Positions 26,639 to 35,915 of a stretch of 57,170 bases of DNA are shown piece after piece. The notes under the pieces are model-generated. The model worked only from the letters and a program-made list of their open reading frames with translations. It was not told the origin of the DNA and ran no database searches. Location of the stretch: contig LAKY01000019.1 of assembly GCA_000987045.1 (NCBI GenBank), forward strand, positions 1 through 57,170, written 5' to 3'. This DNA is from Clostridiales bacterium PH28_bin88. Lineage in GTDB: Bacteria; Bacillota; PH28-bin88. A program made the position numbers and the translations under genes. How positions within the stretch are numbered: position 1 is the stretch's first letter; every line of letters starts with the position of its first letter.

Positions 26639-26653
26639 CAAAATTACCGAGAC

Positions 26654-26682
26654 AAAAACCCCTGCCTGGACAGGGGTTTTTT
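26654..26682 (+). terminator. Rho-independent terminator of cstA
   Basis: CCCCTG-CCTGGA-CAGGGG stem flanked by A5 and T6 runs. Confidence 0.85.
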
Positions 26683-26700
26683 GTGTGAGAAACGAAATTT

Positions 26701-26910
26701 TCAGTACTGCCCGATGTGGTAGATCTCGTCGGCATTTTCGTAGCGCATCCGCTCAGCCCGGGAGGTGTAATCGATATTGCCCTCGCCGAACTCCTCCGCT
26801 CCCGGGCGGGAGATGTTCAGCGACTCTTCGATCCTGTCCAGCCGGGTACGCAGGTCCATCAATTCAAACTTGAGCTTCCTGACTTCGTCTTCCAGTTCGG
26901 TGTTGATCAA
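26701..26910 (-). CDS. Small coiled-coil protein, unknown function
   Basis: A 69-residue charged protein with a clear heptad-like helix (ELEDEVRKLKFELMDLRTRLDRIEESL) followed by a polar tail ending in HIGQY. I do not recognise a family. The TTG at 26910 is chosen because GGGGAGGAA sits seven to twelve bases upstream on that strand. The in-frame ATG at 26982 has no such site. It converges on cstA and shares its terminator region. Confidence 0.5.
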   Translation of the reverse strand: MINTELEDEVRKLKFELMDLRTRLDRIEESLNISRPGAEEFGEGNIDYTSRAERMRYENADEIYHIGQY

Positions 26911-27066
26911 ACTTGTCTTCCTCCCCGCGGTTAGGCTATCCATAACTTGTCCCGGCAGGCGCCGCGATATGTAGGCAGGCATGAAAAAGTTATACGGCGC
27001 GTAAACATGCGGTGACTCCCGGCCGCATAAGAATGAACCAGGAATATCATGAAGGAGGTCGGTATA

Positions 27067-27303
27067 ATGGAACCGGAAGTCCAGGGAGTGGGCATCATCA
27101 GCCTCATCATCGGGCTAACCGAACTGGCCAAACAGTTGGGGTTTCCCAACCGCCTTTTGCCGGTGTTAAGCATCGCGCTGGGGATAATTGGCGGATTGAT
27201 CACCCAGCAAGACACCGTATCGGCGGTGATCGTGGGGCTGATGATGGGAACCAGCGCTGCCGGCTTGTACCGTTCCTTTAAAGTTACCGCCCTGGGTAGG
27301 TGA
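27067..27303 (+). CDS. Small two-helix membrane protein (holin-like)
   Basis: A 78-residue protein with two hydrophobic segments (VGIISLIIGLTELAKQLG and LLPVLSIALGIIGGLI) and a third weak one near the end. The size and layout resemble phage holin-like or small accessory membrane proteins, but no lysin or phage gene is nearby. The ATG at 27067 has GGAGG at 27053-27057. The function is unknown. Confidence 0.5.
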   Translation: MEPEVQGVGIISLIIGLTELAKQLGFPNRLLPVLSIALGIIGGLITQQDTVSAVIVGLMMGTSAAGLYRSFKVTALGR

Positions 27304-27400
27304 CAGAAGGGTTGCAGTCAGGAGGAACCAGGGGTCAAGGCCGCGAATAATCCAACGGCTGGAGAATTTAGCCCGAATCGAACGAGGTGAATTAGTTCTG

Positions 27401-28069
27401 ATGAAAAAAACCGCTTTGGCGTTTCTACTGGCCTTGGCCTCATTTTTTTTGCTGGTGGGGTGCGGGGGAGGTAACGGCCTTTACCACGTCCAGCGGGTTG
27501 TGGACGGGGACACCATCCAGGTGAAGATTGGTAATAAAGAGGAAGCGGTGCGACTGATCGGGGTGGATACCCCGGAGACCAAAGCCCCGGGGAAACCGGT
27601 GGAGCCCTACGGCCCGGAGGCGGCTGCCTTCACCGAACGCCTGGTGGAGGGTAAAAAAGTCCGGCTGGAGCTGGACGTGCAGGAAAGGGACAAGTACGGC
27701 CGGATCCTGGCCTACGTCTACCTGGAGGAGGGGACCTTCGTCAACGCCGAACTGCTGCGCCAGGGCTACGCCCGGCTGCTCACCATTCCTCCCAACGTCA
27801 GGTATGCCGATACCTTCGTCCGCCTGGAGCGCGAGGCCCGGGAAGCCCGCCGCGGCCTGTGGGGCCTGGAACCAGGCGGCAAGACCGGCCCGGCCGGCAA
27901 CCAACCGCAACAAGCAGCGACCGGCAAGATCAAGGGCAACATCAATAGCAAGGGAGAGAAGATCTATCACGTCCCCGGCGGGGCATATTACGACCAGACT
28001 GTGGCGGAGGAGTACTTCAACACCGAGGAAGAGGCCCAAGCCGCGGGCTACCGTAAGTCGACAAGGTAA
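27401..28069 (+). CDS. Thermonuclease-type lipoprotein nuclease
   Basis: An exported nuclease of 222 residues. It begins with a lipoprotein signal peptide ending in LLVGC (lipobox Cys21). The SNase domain follows (residues about 27-150), with the catalytic Arg and acidic residues in RLIGVDTPET and the second Arg in DKYGRILAYVYL. A short C-terminal domain, from GNINSKGEKIYHVPGGAYYD, is often found after such nucleases. It probably digests extracellular nucleic acid. The ATG at 27401 has a weak AACGAGGTGA upstream. Confidence 0.83.
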   Translation: MKKTALAFLLALASFFLLVGCGGGNGLYHVQRVVDGDTIQVKIGNKEEAVRLIGVDTPETKAPGKPVEPYGPEAAAFTERLVEGKKVRLELDVQERDKYGRILAYVYLEEGTFVNAELLRQGYARLLTIPPNVRYADTFVRLEREAREARRGLWGLEPGGKTGPAGNQPQQAATGKIKGNINSKGEKIYHVPGGAYYDQTVAEEYFNTEEEAQAAGYRKSTR

Positions 28070-28209
28070 CTCCTTCGGCCTAACTGGCGAGGCAGGGTAT
28101 TGTCTTTAGGACAATTTTCACTATAGCCATCAAGGATTGCTATTTGGGTTAACAAAAAATTTCACCCATAGCAGGAATTTTTTAAAAGACGACGAAAAAA
28201 TATTCTGTA

Positions 28210-28245
28210 GTAAATTTAAAATCTAAAATTCAAAATCTAAAATTC
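28210..28245. repeat. Short AT-rich direct repeat at the edge of the sugar-acid island
   Basis: AAATCTAAAATTCA occurs twice in tandem just before the GntR gene. Base composition changes here from GC-rich to AT-rich. Confidence 0.5.
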
Positions 28246-28266
28246 AATAAAGGAGCGGTGTTCAGA

Positions 28267-28944
28267 TTGGATACAAAGCATTATCAAAACCAAACTTTAG
28301 TAGAAGTAGCATACAAAGCTCTAAAAAAAGATATAACAGAAAGAACTCTCGTTCCTGGTGAAAAGATTATACTAAGGGAATTGCATGAGAGATACGGAAT
28401 TAGTGAAACCCCTATAAAACAGGCCTTGAATAGGCTTATTACCGAAGGTTTGATAGAAAATATCCCTCGAAAAGGTGTAAAAGTGAAAAGTATCAAATGG
28501 GAAGATATTGAAGAACTTTTGGATATCAGGATGATGATTGAAACTTATTATATCCAGCACATTATCCAGACTTTTAAAGATAACCCTCATATTAAGGACG
28601 ATTTTATAAAAAACATAACCGAACACAAGCGAATTATAGAATACGGTACCGGCGTCAATGACTATTTTCAAAACTATTCTCTAGATCAAGAGTTTCATCA
28701 AATGTTTGTCAAGTGTTCTGGAAACAAGAGAATCGTACAGATCTATAGCAATTTAGGAACTCACGCCTACGCCTATTACATCTACGGGAAACAGAGCAAA
28801 GAAGAAACTATAGCTGGAGTTGAAGAACATGAGGCAATCTTTAATGCGCTAGTAACTCAAAATGAAACTGAACTGCGCCGGTGTATTGAGATGCATATAG
28901 TAAATGCAAAAAACAAAATTAATAAAAACATTCATATTGGGTAA
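28267..28944 (+). CDS. GntR-family regulator (FadR-type)
   Basis: A 225-residue regulator. The N-terminal winged helix (residues about 10-75) includes ILRELHERYGISETPIKQALNRL and GLIENIPRKG. The C-terminal all-helical FCD domain binds a small acid, typically through Asp and His ligands, here with EFHQMFVKC and EEHEAIFNAL. It stands first in an AT-rich sugar-acid island and probably represses it until the acid is present. The TTG at 28267 has AGGAG at 28251-28255; the GTG at 28258 is too close to that site. Confidence 0.8.
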   Translation: MDTKHYQNQTLVEVAYKALKKDITERTLVPGEKIILRELHERYGISETPIKQALNRLITEGLIENIPRKGVKVKSIKWEDIEELLDIRMMIETYYIQHIIQTFKDNPHIKDDFIKNITEHKRIIEYGTGVNDYFQNYSLDQEFHQMFVKCSGNKRIVQIYSNLGTHAYAYYIYGKQSKEETIAGVEEHEAIFNALVTQNETELRRCIEMHIVNAKNKINKNIHIG

Positions 28945-28958
28945 AGGAGATTAAGAAT

Positions 28959-29777
28959 ATGGATATCAGGGTAGACATGAAAGACAAGGTGGCTGTTCTG
29001 ACAGGCGGGGCAGGAGTTTTATGTGCCAGTATGGCAAAAGAATTAGCCGCGCAGGGAGCAAAGGTGGCCGTATTGGACTTGAGAAAAAACGATGCCGAAG
29101 AGGTGGCCGAGGAAATCAATTTAAAAGGGGGGACGGCTTTAGGTATAGGGGTTGACGTCTTAAACAAGCAATCGCTTGACACTGCAAAAGAGGTAATTCT
29201 AAAAGAATTTCGGACTGTAGATATCCTTATTAACGGTGCTGGCGGTAATAGCCCTGAAGCCACAACAGGCCCTGACAGGTCTTTCTTCGATCTAACCGTG
29301 GACGCTATTCAAAAGGTGTTTAATCTTAATTTTATGGGCACCATACTCCCTACACAGGTTTTTGGCAAAGTCATGGCAGAACAGAGGAAGGGCATCATTA
29401 TTAATATTTCTTCTATGGCGGCCTATACCCCCCTGACAAGGACTATAGCCTATAGCGCTGCCAAAGCGGCTATATCTAATTTAACCCAATGGATGGCTGT
29501 CCATTTTAACCAGGAATATTCTAAGGATATCAGAGTAAATGCCATAGCACCCGGCTTTTTACTCACCGAGCAAAACAAGTACCTGTTAATTGATGAAAAG
29601 ACCGGGGAACTCACCTCGAGGGGAAGAAATATTATAAACGCGACACCGATGGGGAAATATGGCGTGGCGGAAGATTTACTGGGAATTGTATTATTTCTTT
29701 GTTCTGACTCTGCTTCTTTCATAAATGGTGCAATAATCCCTGTAGACGGGGCGTTTTTGGCATATTCTGGAGTGTAA
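28959..29777 (+). CDS. SDR oxidoreductase, probable D-mannonate oxidoreductase type
   Basis: A 272-residue short-chain dehydrogenase. The NAD(P) site is TGGAGVLCASMAKELA, and the catalytic residues are Ser in ISSMAAYT, Tyr in YSAAKAA and Asn in NGAGGN. The long insert ending in NKYLLIDEKTGELTSRG resembles the YjmF/UxuB-type SDR D-mannonate oxidoreductases. This would interconvert D-mannonate and D-fructuronate. The ATG at 28959 has AAAGGAG upstream. It lies 14 bases after the GntR gene, in the same operon as the LarA-like epimerase. The exact substrate is an inference from similarity. Confidence 0.78.
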   Translation: MDIRVDMKDKVAVLTGGAGVLCASMAKELAAQGAKVAVLDLRKNDAEEVAEEINLKGGTALGIGVDVLNKQSLDTAKEVILKEFRTVDILINGAGGNSPEATTGPDRSFFDLTVDAIQKVFNLNFMGTILPTQVFGKVMAEQRKGIIINISSMAAYTPLTRTIAYSAAKAAISNLTQWMAVHFNQEYSKDIRVNAIAPGFLLTEQNKYLLIDEKTGELTSRGRNIINATPMGKYGVAEDLLGIVLFLCSDSASFINGAIIPVDGAFLAYSGV

Positions 29778-29791
29778 TTGGGGTTACAACT

Positions 29792-31096
29792 GTGCAAAAC
29801 AGATACTTGAATGCAAATGTAAAATTCCCCGGCGGTATCACTGAGCAAGAGATAGAGCGAAATATCCATGAGTACTTTCGTGATTATTCAATGGTTAAAA
29901 ATATATTAATCTTGCCGCCGGACATGTCAAGGCTTAACTCTTATGCCGGAAACATAGTGAACATATTATATCGGTACTTTCACAAAACTGACATAGACAT
30001 AATGCCTGCTCTTGGAACCCATATCCCCATGTCGGAGAATGAGATAAGAAAAATGTATGGGTTTATACTCTATAATAGGTTTATTGCCCACGACTGGCGA
30101 AACGACACGGTCAAAATAGGGGAAGTTCCGGCAAGTTTTGTAAAAGAAATATCAGAGGGTTATATGGATGTAGGTATTGATGTGGAAGTTAACAAAAGGC
30201 TCCTTGATAGAAAGTATGACCTCATAATATCTGTAGGTCAGGTTGTCCCTCACGAGGTGGCGGGCTTTGCCAACTATACGAAAAATATACTGGTAGGCTG
30301 CGGTGGGCGCAACATGATCAATCAAAGCCACTACTTAGGTGCTTTGTATGGCATGGAACGGATTATGGGGAGGATAGATAACCCTGTAAGAAAGCTCTAT
30401 AACTACGCAGCATACAAGTTTTTATCCCATATTCCCCTTGTGTACATATTGACTGTTACGACCCTTGACAAAACAGGGCTTAGGGTTGAGGCTGTTTCTA
30501 TCGGTACGGGTGATGAAGTGTTTTCTGAAACAGCTAAAGTCAGCCAGAAAAAAAACTTGAGCTTTTTACATAAGCCTGTAAAAAAAGTCGTTGTATATCT
30601 TGACCCTGAAAAATTTAGAACAACCTGGGTGGGAAACAAATCTATATATAGGACCCGGATGGCCATAGCCGATGGTGGCGAGATACTGGTGATCGCTCCT
30701 GCTCTTCAGGGTTGTGGTGAGGATTTGGATAACGACAGGCTGATTAATAGGTATGGGTACCTGACCAGAGATCAGGTTATAGAAGCAGTCAGCAATGATG
30801 AGGATTTACGGAACAACCTTTCTGTTGCCGCCCACCTGATTCACGGTTCCAGCGAGGGGCGTTTCAAGATTACATACGCTCCAGGAAAGATGACAAAAGA
30901 ACAAATCCTGTCAATTAAATATGACTATTTGCCCCTTGAAGAGGCTCTAAAAATGTACGATGTCAACAGGTTGCGCGATGGCTTTAATACAGTTGGTGGG
31001 GAAGAAATATTTTATCTCAGCGATCCCGCCATTGGTCTTTGGACTACTAGAAGCAGATTTGAACAATACAGTGAAGGGAATTTGATAAAATGCTGA
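29792..31096 (+). CDS. LarA-type nickel-pincer hydroxyacid epimerase/racemase
   Basis: A 434-residue DUF2088 protein. The catalytic pattern of L. plantarum LarA is kept: Arg47 (DMSR), His77 (GTHIPM), His154 (VPHEVAGF), Lys164 (YTKNILVG) and His180 (INQSH). The His-Lys and Lys-His spacings (10 and 16) equal those of LarA, where Lys carries the NPN cofactor and His binds nickel. Known LarA relatives include lactate racemase, malate racemase and D-gluconate 2-epimerase. With mannonate dehydrogenase and sugar kinase neighbours, a sugar-acid 2-epimerase (gluconate/mannonate) is the best guess. The start is a GTG. It overlaps the next gene by 7 bases. No larB, larC or larE is visible here. Confidence 0.8.
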   Translation: MQNRYLNANVKFPGGITEQEIERNIHEYFRDYSMVKNILILPPDMSRLNSYAGNIVNILYRYFHKTDIDIMPALGTHIPMSENEIRKMYGFILYNRFIAHDWRNDTVKIGEVPASFVKEISEGYMDVGIDVEVNKRLLDRKYDLIISVGQVVPHEVAGFANYTKNILVGCGGRNMINQSHYLGALYGMERIMGRIDNPVRKLYNYAAYKFLSHIPLVYILTVTTLDKTGLRVEAVSIGTGDEVFSETAKVSQKKNLSFLHKPVKKVVVYLDPEKFRTTWVGNKSIYRTRMAIADGGEILVIAPALQGCGEDLDNDRLINRYGYLTRDQVIEAVSNDEDLRNNLSVAAHLIHGSSEGRFKITYAPGKMTKEQILSIKYDYLPLEEALKMYDVNRLRDGFNTVGGEEIFYLSDPAIGLWTTRSRFEQYSEGNLIKC

Positions 31097-32580
31097 TTCT
31101 CGTACTGGAGGCATCTACGGCGTCGGCTAAGGCTATGCTTTATCTTAGTGGTGAAGGTATAATTGGGCTCCTGCCCAAAAATTATTCCGCCGAGGCGGGC
31201 GATATACTGACCTATGATGCTGACAAAATAATGACAGAAACTTTATTAGCAGGGCGGGAGCTTCTGGAGCAAAAGGGTATAGATAATGTGGATATGGTTG
31301 CAACTTGCAGTATTTGGAGCCATAGCCTCCTAATGCTTGACAAAAACAAACAGCCTGTCTCGCGGTTGAGCACATGGGCAGATACCACATCTTCCACCAC
31401 TACCGAAAAATACAGGCGGGACAATTCCCTTTATTTATCCCTTTACAAGCGCACGGGCTGTCCTATTCATGCCACATATACTGTATGGAAATACATGCAT
31501 GAGAAGGAAACGGGTAGTCTCAACAATGTTTCGTTCATAGCCTCTATGCCCGAATATCTTTTTTTAAAACTTACAGGTGAGTTTGCCGTTGCCAAAAGCA
31601 CCGCTTCGGCCGGTGGCTTCTTAAACCTTCATACACTTAATTGGGATGAAGAAGCATTAAAGCTTGCCGGTGTTGACGAATCCATGCTGCCAATGTTGGT
31701 GGATTCAGAACATACTGCCCCTTTATCACAAGAAGCTGCTGCTGCTTTAGGGCTTAAACAAGGTACGCCGGTACTCATAACTGGTGCTGACGGATGTATG
31801 AATCAGGTGGCTGCCGGGGCCTTTGGCGACAACATCATGACCCTTTCGGTAGGAACCAGTGCCGCCATGAGGATAGCAACGGAAAAGCCGGTACTTGCAA
31901 GTTATCCTTCTACCTGGTGCTACGTTGGGGTGGAAAACATGTGGATTGCTGGAAGTGCCACTGCCGGTGCTGGAAACTGCGTGGACTGGATTGGCAAAAA
32001 AATTTTGGGACTAAATGGCGGCATTTCTCTTCAGGAATTAGACCAGGGTGCGGAAGGTGCCCTTTTAAAAGGTGACGCTCCCATATTTCTTCCTTTTTTG
32101 GCGGGAGAACGATCCCCCGGCTGGGATGATACAAAAAGTGCGATGATGTGCGAACTGAAAATCAATAATGATATTTACGACCTGTATTATGCGGTCCTTG
32201 AAGGGGTACTTTTTAATCTTAAGCATTGCTATGAGATAACGGTTCCAGTAATGGGACAGCCGCCGAAATTCATTAGTATTTCCGGAGGCATTGAAAAATC
32301 ACCCCTTTGGCTATCTATGGCTTCTTCCATTTTTGGCTTACCGGTTTATGCTAACGGACTCATGCATGCATCCCTTCTTGGTGCTGCCTATATGGGGCTG
32401 AAGGCGGCCGGAGAAATAAGCTCTGTAAAAGAGATTAAGCCATTGATAAAAAACTGCTGTCAGCCGGATTCCCACAAATCAGAGTTCTTTGCCAAAAGAT
32501 TTGAGAAGTACTTAATTTACTACAACCAGCAGTCAGAGGGACGTTCAGCCTTTCTGGCAAGGGAAGGTGTTACGGCTTGA
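31090..32580 (+). CDS. FGGY-family carbohydrate kinase (gluconokinase-like)
   Basis: A 496-residue two-domain kinase of the sugar-kinase/actin fold. It has the central TGADGCMNQVAAGA and the nucleotide-binding SVGTSAAM and ISGGIEKSP motifs. FGGY kinases phosphorylate gluconate, xylulose, glycerol and related substrates. The neighbouring KDPG aldolase and sugar-acid enzymes favour gluconate or a related aldonate. The ATG overlaps the previous gene, and the stop overlaps the start of the next gene (TTGA). It is therefore translationally coupled within the operon. Confidence 0.85.
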   Translation: MLILVLEASTASAKAMLYLSGEGIIGLLPKNYSAEAGDILTYDADKIMTETLLAGRELLEQKGIDNVDMVATCSIWSHSLLMLDKNKQPVSRLSTWADTTSSTTTEKYRRDNSLYLSLYKRTGCPIHATYTVWKYMHEKETGSLNNVSFIASMPEYLFLKLTGEFAVAKSTASAGGFLNLHTLNWDEEALKLAGVDESMLPMLVDSEHTAPLSQEAAAALGLKQGTPVLITGADGCMNQVAAGAFGDNIMTLSVGTSAAMRIATEKPVLASYPSTWCYVGVENMWIAGSATAGAGNCVDWIGKKILGLNGGISLQELDQGAEGALLKGDAPIFLPFLAGERSPGWDDTKSAMMCELKINNDIYDLYYAVLEGVLFNLKHCYEITVPVMGQPPKFISISGGIEKSPLWLSMASSIFGLPVYANGLMHASLLGAAYMGLKAAGEISSVKEIKPLIKNCCQPDSHKSEFFAKRFEKYLIYYNQQSEGRSAFLAREGVTA

Positions 32581-33518
32581 AAATACTGATTACTCCTAAA
32601 TCGTTTAAAAATTACATAGAAAAAACCTACCCTCTTTTGGAAAGCTTAGGTTACGACATTATCGAAAACAAATCTGGAAGAACGCTGACTGAAGATGAAA
32701 TTATTGAAGTCGCCAGGGAAAATGTTTACGGCATGATAGTAGGAATCGATATTTTGTCTGAACGAGTGCTTAAGAACTGTAGAGATTTGAAAGCCATATC
32801 TAAGTATGGTGTCGGGTTGGACAACATCGATTTGGAAACCGCAGCGAATCTTAATATTAAAGTAAAGAATGCGGCGGGAAGCAACAGCACATCGGTAGCG
32901 GAGTTGGCGCTGGCACTCATGTTTGAAGCTGCTCGTAGGGTTTCGGTCTTAAGTGGAAACGTTAAGAACGGCCGATGGGATAGAGTGATGGGTATGGAAT
33001 TGACAGGTAAAACCCTGGGTGTTATCGGCGGCGGCCAGATCGGGAAAGAGGTTGCCAAGCGCGCTAAGGGCTTATGTATGGATGTTGTTATTTATGACCC
33101 CTATTTTAAGGATTTTAATTATCTAAGAGAACACAACATCACCCTATGCCAGTCCTTACATGAAACATTAGCATCTTCGGACATCGTGTCTCTCCATCTT
33201 TCCCTGACCCGTGAGACAAGGCACTTGATATGCAGTGAAACCCTTGGAATAATGAAGCCCTCTGCCATTTTGATCAATACATCACGGGGGGAATTGGTGG
33301 ACGAGGGAAGCCTCTATACGGCTCTAAAGGAAAAAATCATATCTTTTGCCGCTCAGGACGTTTTTTCAGTGGAACCGCCACCTCCTGATGAAAAGCTTTT
33401 GACTTTAGACAATTTTCTTTTGACACCCCACGCCGGGGCATATACTTCTGAGGCCGTGGAAAGAATGGCTCTTGATTCAACCAATAATCTAATCGAGATG
33501 TTGAGATCCTCAATTTAA
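32577..33518 (+). CDS. D-2-hydroxyacid dehydrogenase
   Basis: A 313-residue NAD(P)-dependent dehydrogenase of the phosphoglycerate/2-ketogluconate reductase type. It shows the Rossmann signature GVIGGGQIGKEVAKRA, the catalytic Arg in INTSRGELVDE, the Glu in DVFSVEPP and the His in TPHAGAYTSEA. It would interconvert a 2-keto acid and a 2-hydroxy acid, here probably a keto-aldonate. The start is a TTG overlapping the kinase stop codon. Confidence 0.82.
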   Translation: MKILITPKSFKNYIEKTYPLLESLGYDIIENKSGRTLTEDEIIEVARENVYGMIVGIDILSERVLKNCRDLKAISKYGVGLDNIDLETAANLNIKVKNAAGSNSTSVAELALALMFEAARRVSVLSGNVKNGRWDRVMGMELTGKTLGVIGGGQIGKEVAKRAKGLCMDVVIYDPYFKDFNYLREHNITLCQSLHETLASSDIVSLHLSLTRETRHLICSETLGIMKPSAILINTSRGELVDEGSLYTALKEKIISFAAQDVFSVEPPPPDEKLLTLDNFLLTPHAGAYTSEAVERMALDSTNNLIEMLRSSI

Positions 33519-33543
33519 TTGTTGCACACAAGGAGGGAGAGAC

Positions 33544-34194
33544 ATGAGGAAATGGGAGACATTAAACGGTATCGTAAAGGTGGGTCTAGTGGCTGTAGTA
33601 AGGGCAGAAAATAGCGAGACTGCTGTAAAAATAGCTGATGCCTGCTTGGCAGGGGGACTTGCGGCCATTGAAATAACCTATACAGTTCAAGACGCCACAG
33701 CAATCATAAAGGAACTCAGCCAAAGATATGAAGGCAAAATTATTCTAGGGGCAGGGACGGTTTTGGACCCCGAAACTGCCAGGCTGGCAATTTTAGCCGG
33801 GGCTCAGTATGTAGTAAGCCCGGGGCTCAACCCTGATACGATTCGCTTGTGCAACCGCTATCAAATACCATGCATGGCTGGAATCATGACCGTAACAGAG
33901 GCCATCGAGGCTATGGAACTCGGTGTTGACATCTTGAAACTTTTCCCCGGGGAAGCCTTCGGTCCCAAAATGATTAAAGCTATCAAGGGACCTCTCCCAT
34001 ATGCCAGCGTGATGCCTACAGGGGGTGTTTCCCTTGATAATGTTGACGAATGGATAACAGCGGGGGCTGTAGCCGTGGGTGCCGGTAGCCAGCTTACAGC
34101 CGGCGCCAGAACAGGGGATTTCGAGGCAATAACGGATTATGCCAGGAAAATGATTGAAAAAATAAGTATGGCCAGACAAGCCGCTCACAGGTAA
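33544..34194 (+). CDS. eda: 2-dehydro-3-deoxyphosphogluconate (KDPG) aldolase
   Basis: A 216-residue class I aldolase that cleaves KDPG to pyruvate and glyceraldehyde 3-phosphate. It has the family's IEITYTVQDA and ILGAGTVLDPETA segments, the Schiff-base Lys in ILKLFPGEAFGPKMIKAIKGP and the ASVMPTGGVSLDN phosphate loop. It ends the Entner-Doudoroff-like route suggested by the operon, although no dehydratase is visible in this window. GGAGGGAG lies just upstream of the ATG. Confidence 0.87.
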   Translation: MRKWETLNGIVKVGLVAVVRAENSETAVKIADACLAGGLAAIEITYTVQDATAIIKELSQRYEGKIILGAGTVLDPETARLAILAGAQYVVSPGLNPDTIRLCNRYQIPCMAGIMTVTEAIEAMELGVDILKLFPGEAFGPKMIKAIKGPLPYASVMPTGGVSLDNVDEWITAGAVAVGAGSQLTAGARTGDFEAITDYARKMIEKISMARQAAHR

Positions 34195-34629
34195 AGAGCC
34201 CCATTGTTGTCAATCAACCTGCTTACAATATGCTAAACCGCTATCGAACAGGAGGTTGTGCCTGCCTGTATGGAGTTGGGGTTAAGCCAGGTAGTCTTCT
34301 CGCCTTTAGCCCAGGGTATGCTTACCGGTAAGTATAAAAAAGGTGCTCCGGCTCCTAAAGGCAGCCGGGGAGATAATCCTGAGACTGCCCATTTTGTGCA
34401 AAGGTATATAAGTGAAGCTAATTTTGAGAAAGTAGTAAAGCTGAGTGATTTTGCCTCAGAGATGGGAGTGCCTCTGGCTCAGCTTGCCTTAGCCTGGGTT
34501 CTGGCACAGCCCAATATTACCAGTGCAATTATAGGAGCTACTAATCCGGAACAACTCAAGGAAAATGTTAAGGCAGTTGAGGTTTGCCTTAATGATGAAA
34601 CCCTTAAGGAAATTCAAAGCGTTATATAG
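34180..34629 (+). pseudogene. Aldo/keto reductase remnant, truncated and frameshifted
   Basis: One frame reads PIVVNQPAYNMLNRYR (ending near 34246) and then loses register. The next frame, from about 34256, continues with PACMELGLSQVVFSPLAQGM, a Gly-rich stretch and ALAWVLAQPNITSAIIGAT. Together these form the C-terminal third of an aldo/keto reductase. A one-base deletion near CGAACAGG joins the two frames. The N-terminal two thirds, including the Asp-Tyr-Lys part of the active site, are missing, so it cannot be functional. Confidence 0.7.
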
Positions 34630-34814
34630 GAGTGGGAAATAAAGCGTCAATTATTAAAGTATTAAAGCTAAAGAAACGGCCGGCAGGGGCAGCGAGCTCA
34701 TATTTTATCTGAAATCGGCTTGATGCTTTAGCTTTGGGGGAGGTGAAAAAGAGGAGGTTAATATTTCATTGCTTTGGCCCGGAACAAAGAAAAACATCTA
34801 TGGAGGGATTTGTA

Positions 34815-35849
34815 ATGAAGAAGACAAAGAAAATTATTAGTATTGCGCTGGTAATGTTAATGGTTTTGTCCTTAATGACCGGTTGCGCCTCTAAATCGGC
34901 GACCAAGCAGGAAGCTCCGAAACAGGAAGCGCCAAAAGAGAAATTTGTCTTGAAGTTTAACCACGTACTGGCGCCATCAGAGCCCTATCACCAAGGATTT
35001 TTAAACTGGGCGGAACGGGTTAAAGAGAGGACCAACGGCGGCCTTGAAATCCAAGTGTTCCCCAGCGCCCAGCTTGGCAAAGAAGAGGACATCATTGAGC
35101 AATTAAGGCAGGGCGCCAATGTAGGCCAAAATACCGACTCTGCCCGTCTGGGCATGTACGTGCCTGAAATAGCTGTTATGAACGCCCCTTATTTTGTGGA
35201 TAGCATTGAAGAAGTATTAAAGCTGAAAGAACTTCCGTCTGTTAAAAAATGGCAACAAGAGCTGGAAGATAAATACGGGATCAAGATACTATCCTTTACC
35301 TGGGTACAGGGGTTAAGACACATGGTAACAAATAAGCCCATCAGAACTCCTGAAGATCTGAAGGGCCTCCGTATCAGAACCCCCGGCGCGCCCATCTGGC
35401 AGGAGTCCATACGTTCCCTTGGCGCAGCTCCCGTTGCTTTAGCCTTTGGAGAAATATATACGGCTATGCAGACAAAGGCTATTGACGGTGCTGACCTGGT
35501 GTACCGTAACGTGACGGGCGCAAAACTCTATGAGGCTGCTAAATACATGAGCGAGACAAAGCACATCTTGTTGATCAACTTCCAGATTGTCGGGAAGAAG
35601 TTCTTTGATAGCCTTCCTGCCGAGTACCAGCAAATTCTGATTGAAGAGGCTGACAAAGCGGGACTCGAAACTTCTAAACTAATGGAAAAGGAAATAGAAA
35701 CACTAAAGCAAGAGCTTACCAGTAAAGGGATGACAATCGTTGAGGATGTTGATATTGCAGCCTTCAAACAAGCGGGAGAAGCAGCGTACAAGACTTTAAA
35801 CCTAACCGGGATCAGAGATCAGATTTACCGGGAATTGGGCAAGAAATAA
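34815..35849 (+). CDS. TRAP transporter solute-binding lipoprotein (DctP family)
   Basis: The extracellular substrate-binding component, 344 residues. It has a lipoprotein signal peptide with the lipobox LMTGC, a repetitive KQEAPKQEAPKE linker, and the DctP fold from residue about 40. The core has QVFPSAQLGKEEDIIEQLRQG and the conserved Arg region LKGLRIRTPGAPI that binds the substrate carboxylate. The ATG at 34815 has GGAGGG upstream, and the extension back to 34734 is unlikely to be coding. The substrate is probably a sugar acid, judged from its operon. Confidence 0.87.
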   Translation: MKKTKKIISIALVMLMVLSLMTGCASKSATKQEAPKQEAPKEKFVLKFNHVLAPSEPYHQGFLNWAERVKERTNGGLEIQVFPSAQLGKEEDIIEQLRQGANVGQNTDSARLGMYVPEIAVMNAPYFVDSIEEVLKLKELPSVKKWQQELEDKYGIKILSFTWVQGLRHMVTNKPIRTPEDLKGLRIRTPGAPIWQESIRSLGAAPVALAFGEIYTAMQTKAIDGADLVYRNVTGAKLYEAAKYMSETKHILLINFQIVGKKFFDSLPAEYQQILIEEADKAGLETSKLMEKEIETLKQELTSKGMTIVEDVDIAAFKQAGEAAYKTLNLTGIRDQIYRELGKK

Positions 35850-35888
35850 GTCGAGGGAAGTTATTTAAAAAAGTGCTGAAAAATTATT

Positions 35889-35915
35889 CCAGTCCTGCCT
35901 TAAGGGCAGGGCTGG
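35889..35915 (+). terminator. Hairpin between the TRAP binding protein and permease genes
   Basis: CCAG-T-CCTGCC-TTAA-GGGCAGG-G-CTGG is a strong hairpin with no long T-run. It may act as a partial terminator or mRNA stabiliser, making binding protein more abundant than permease. Confidence 0.45.
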
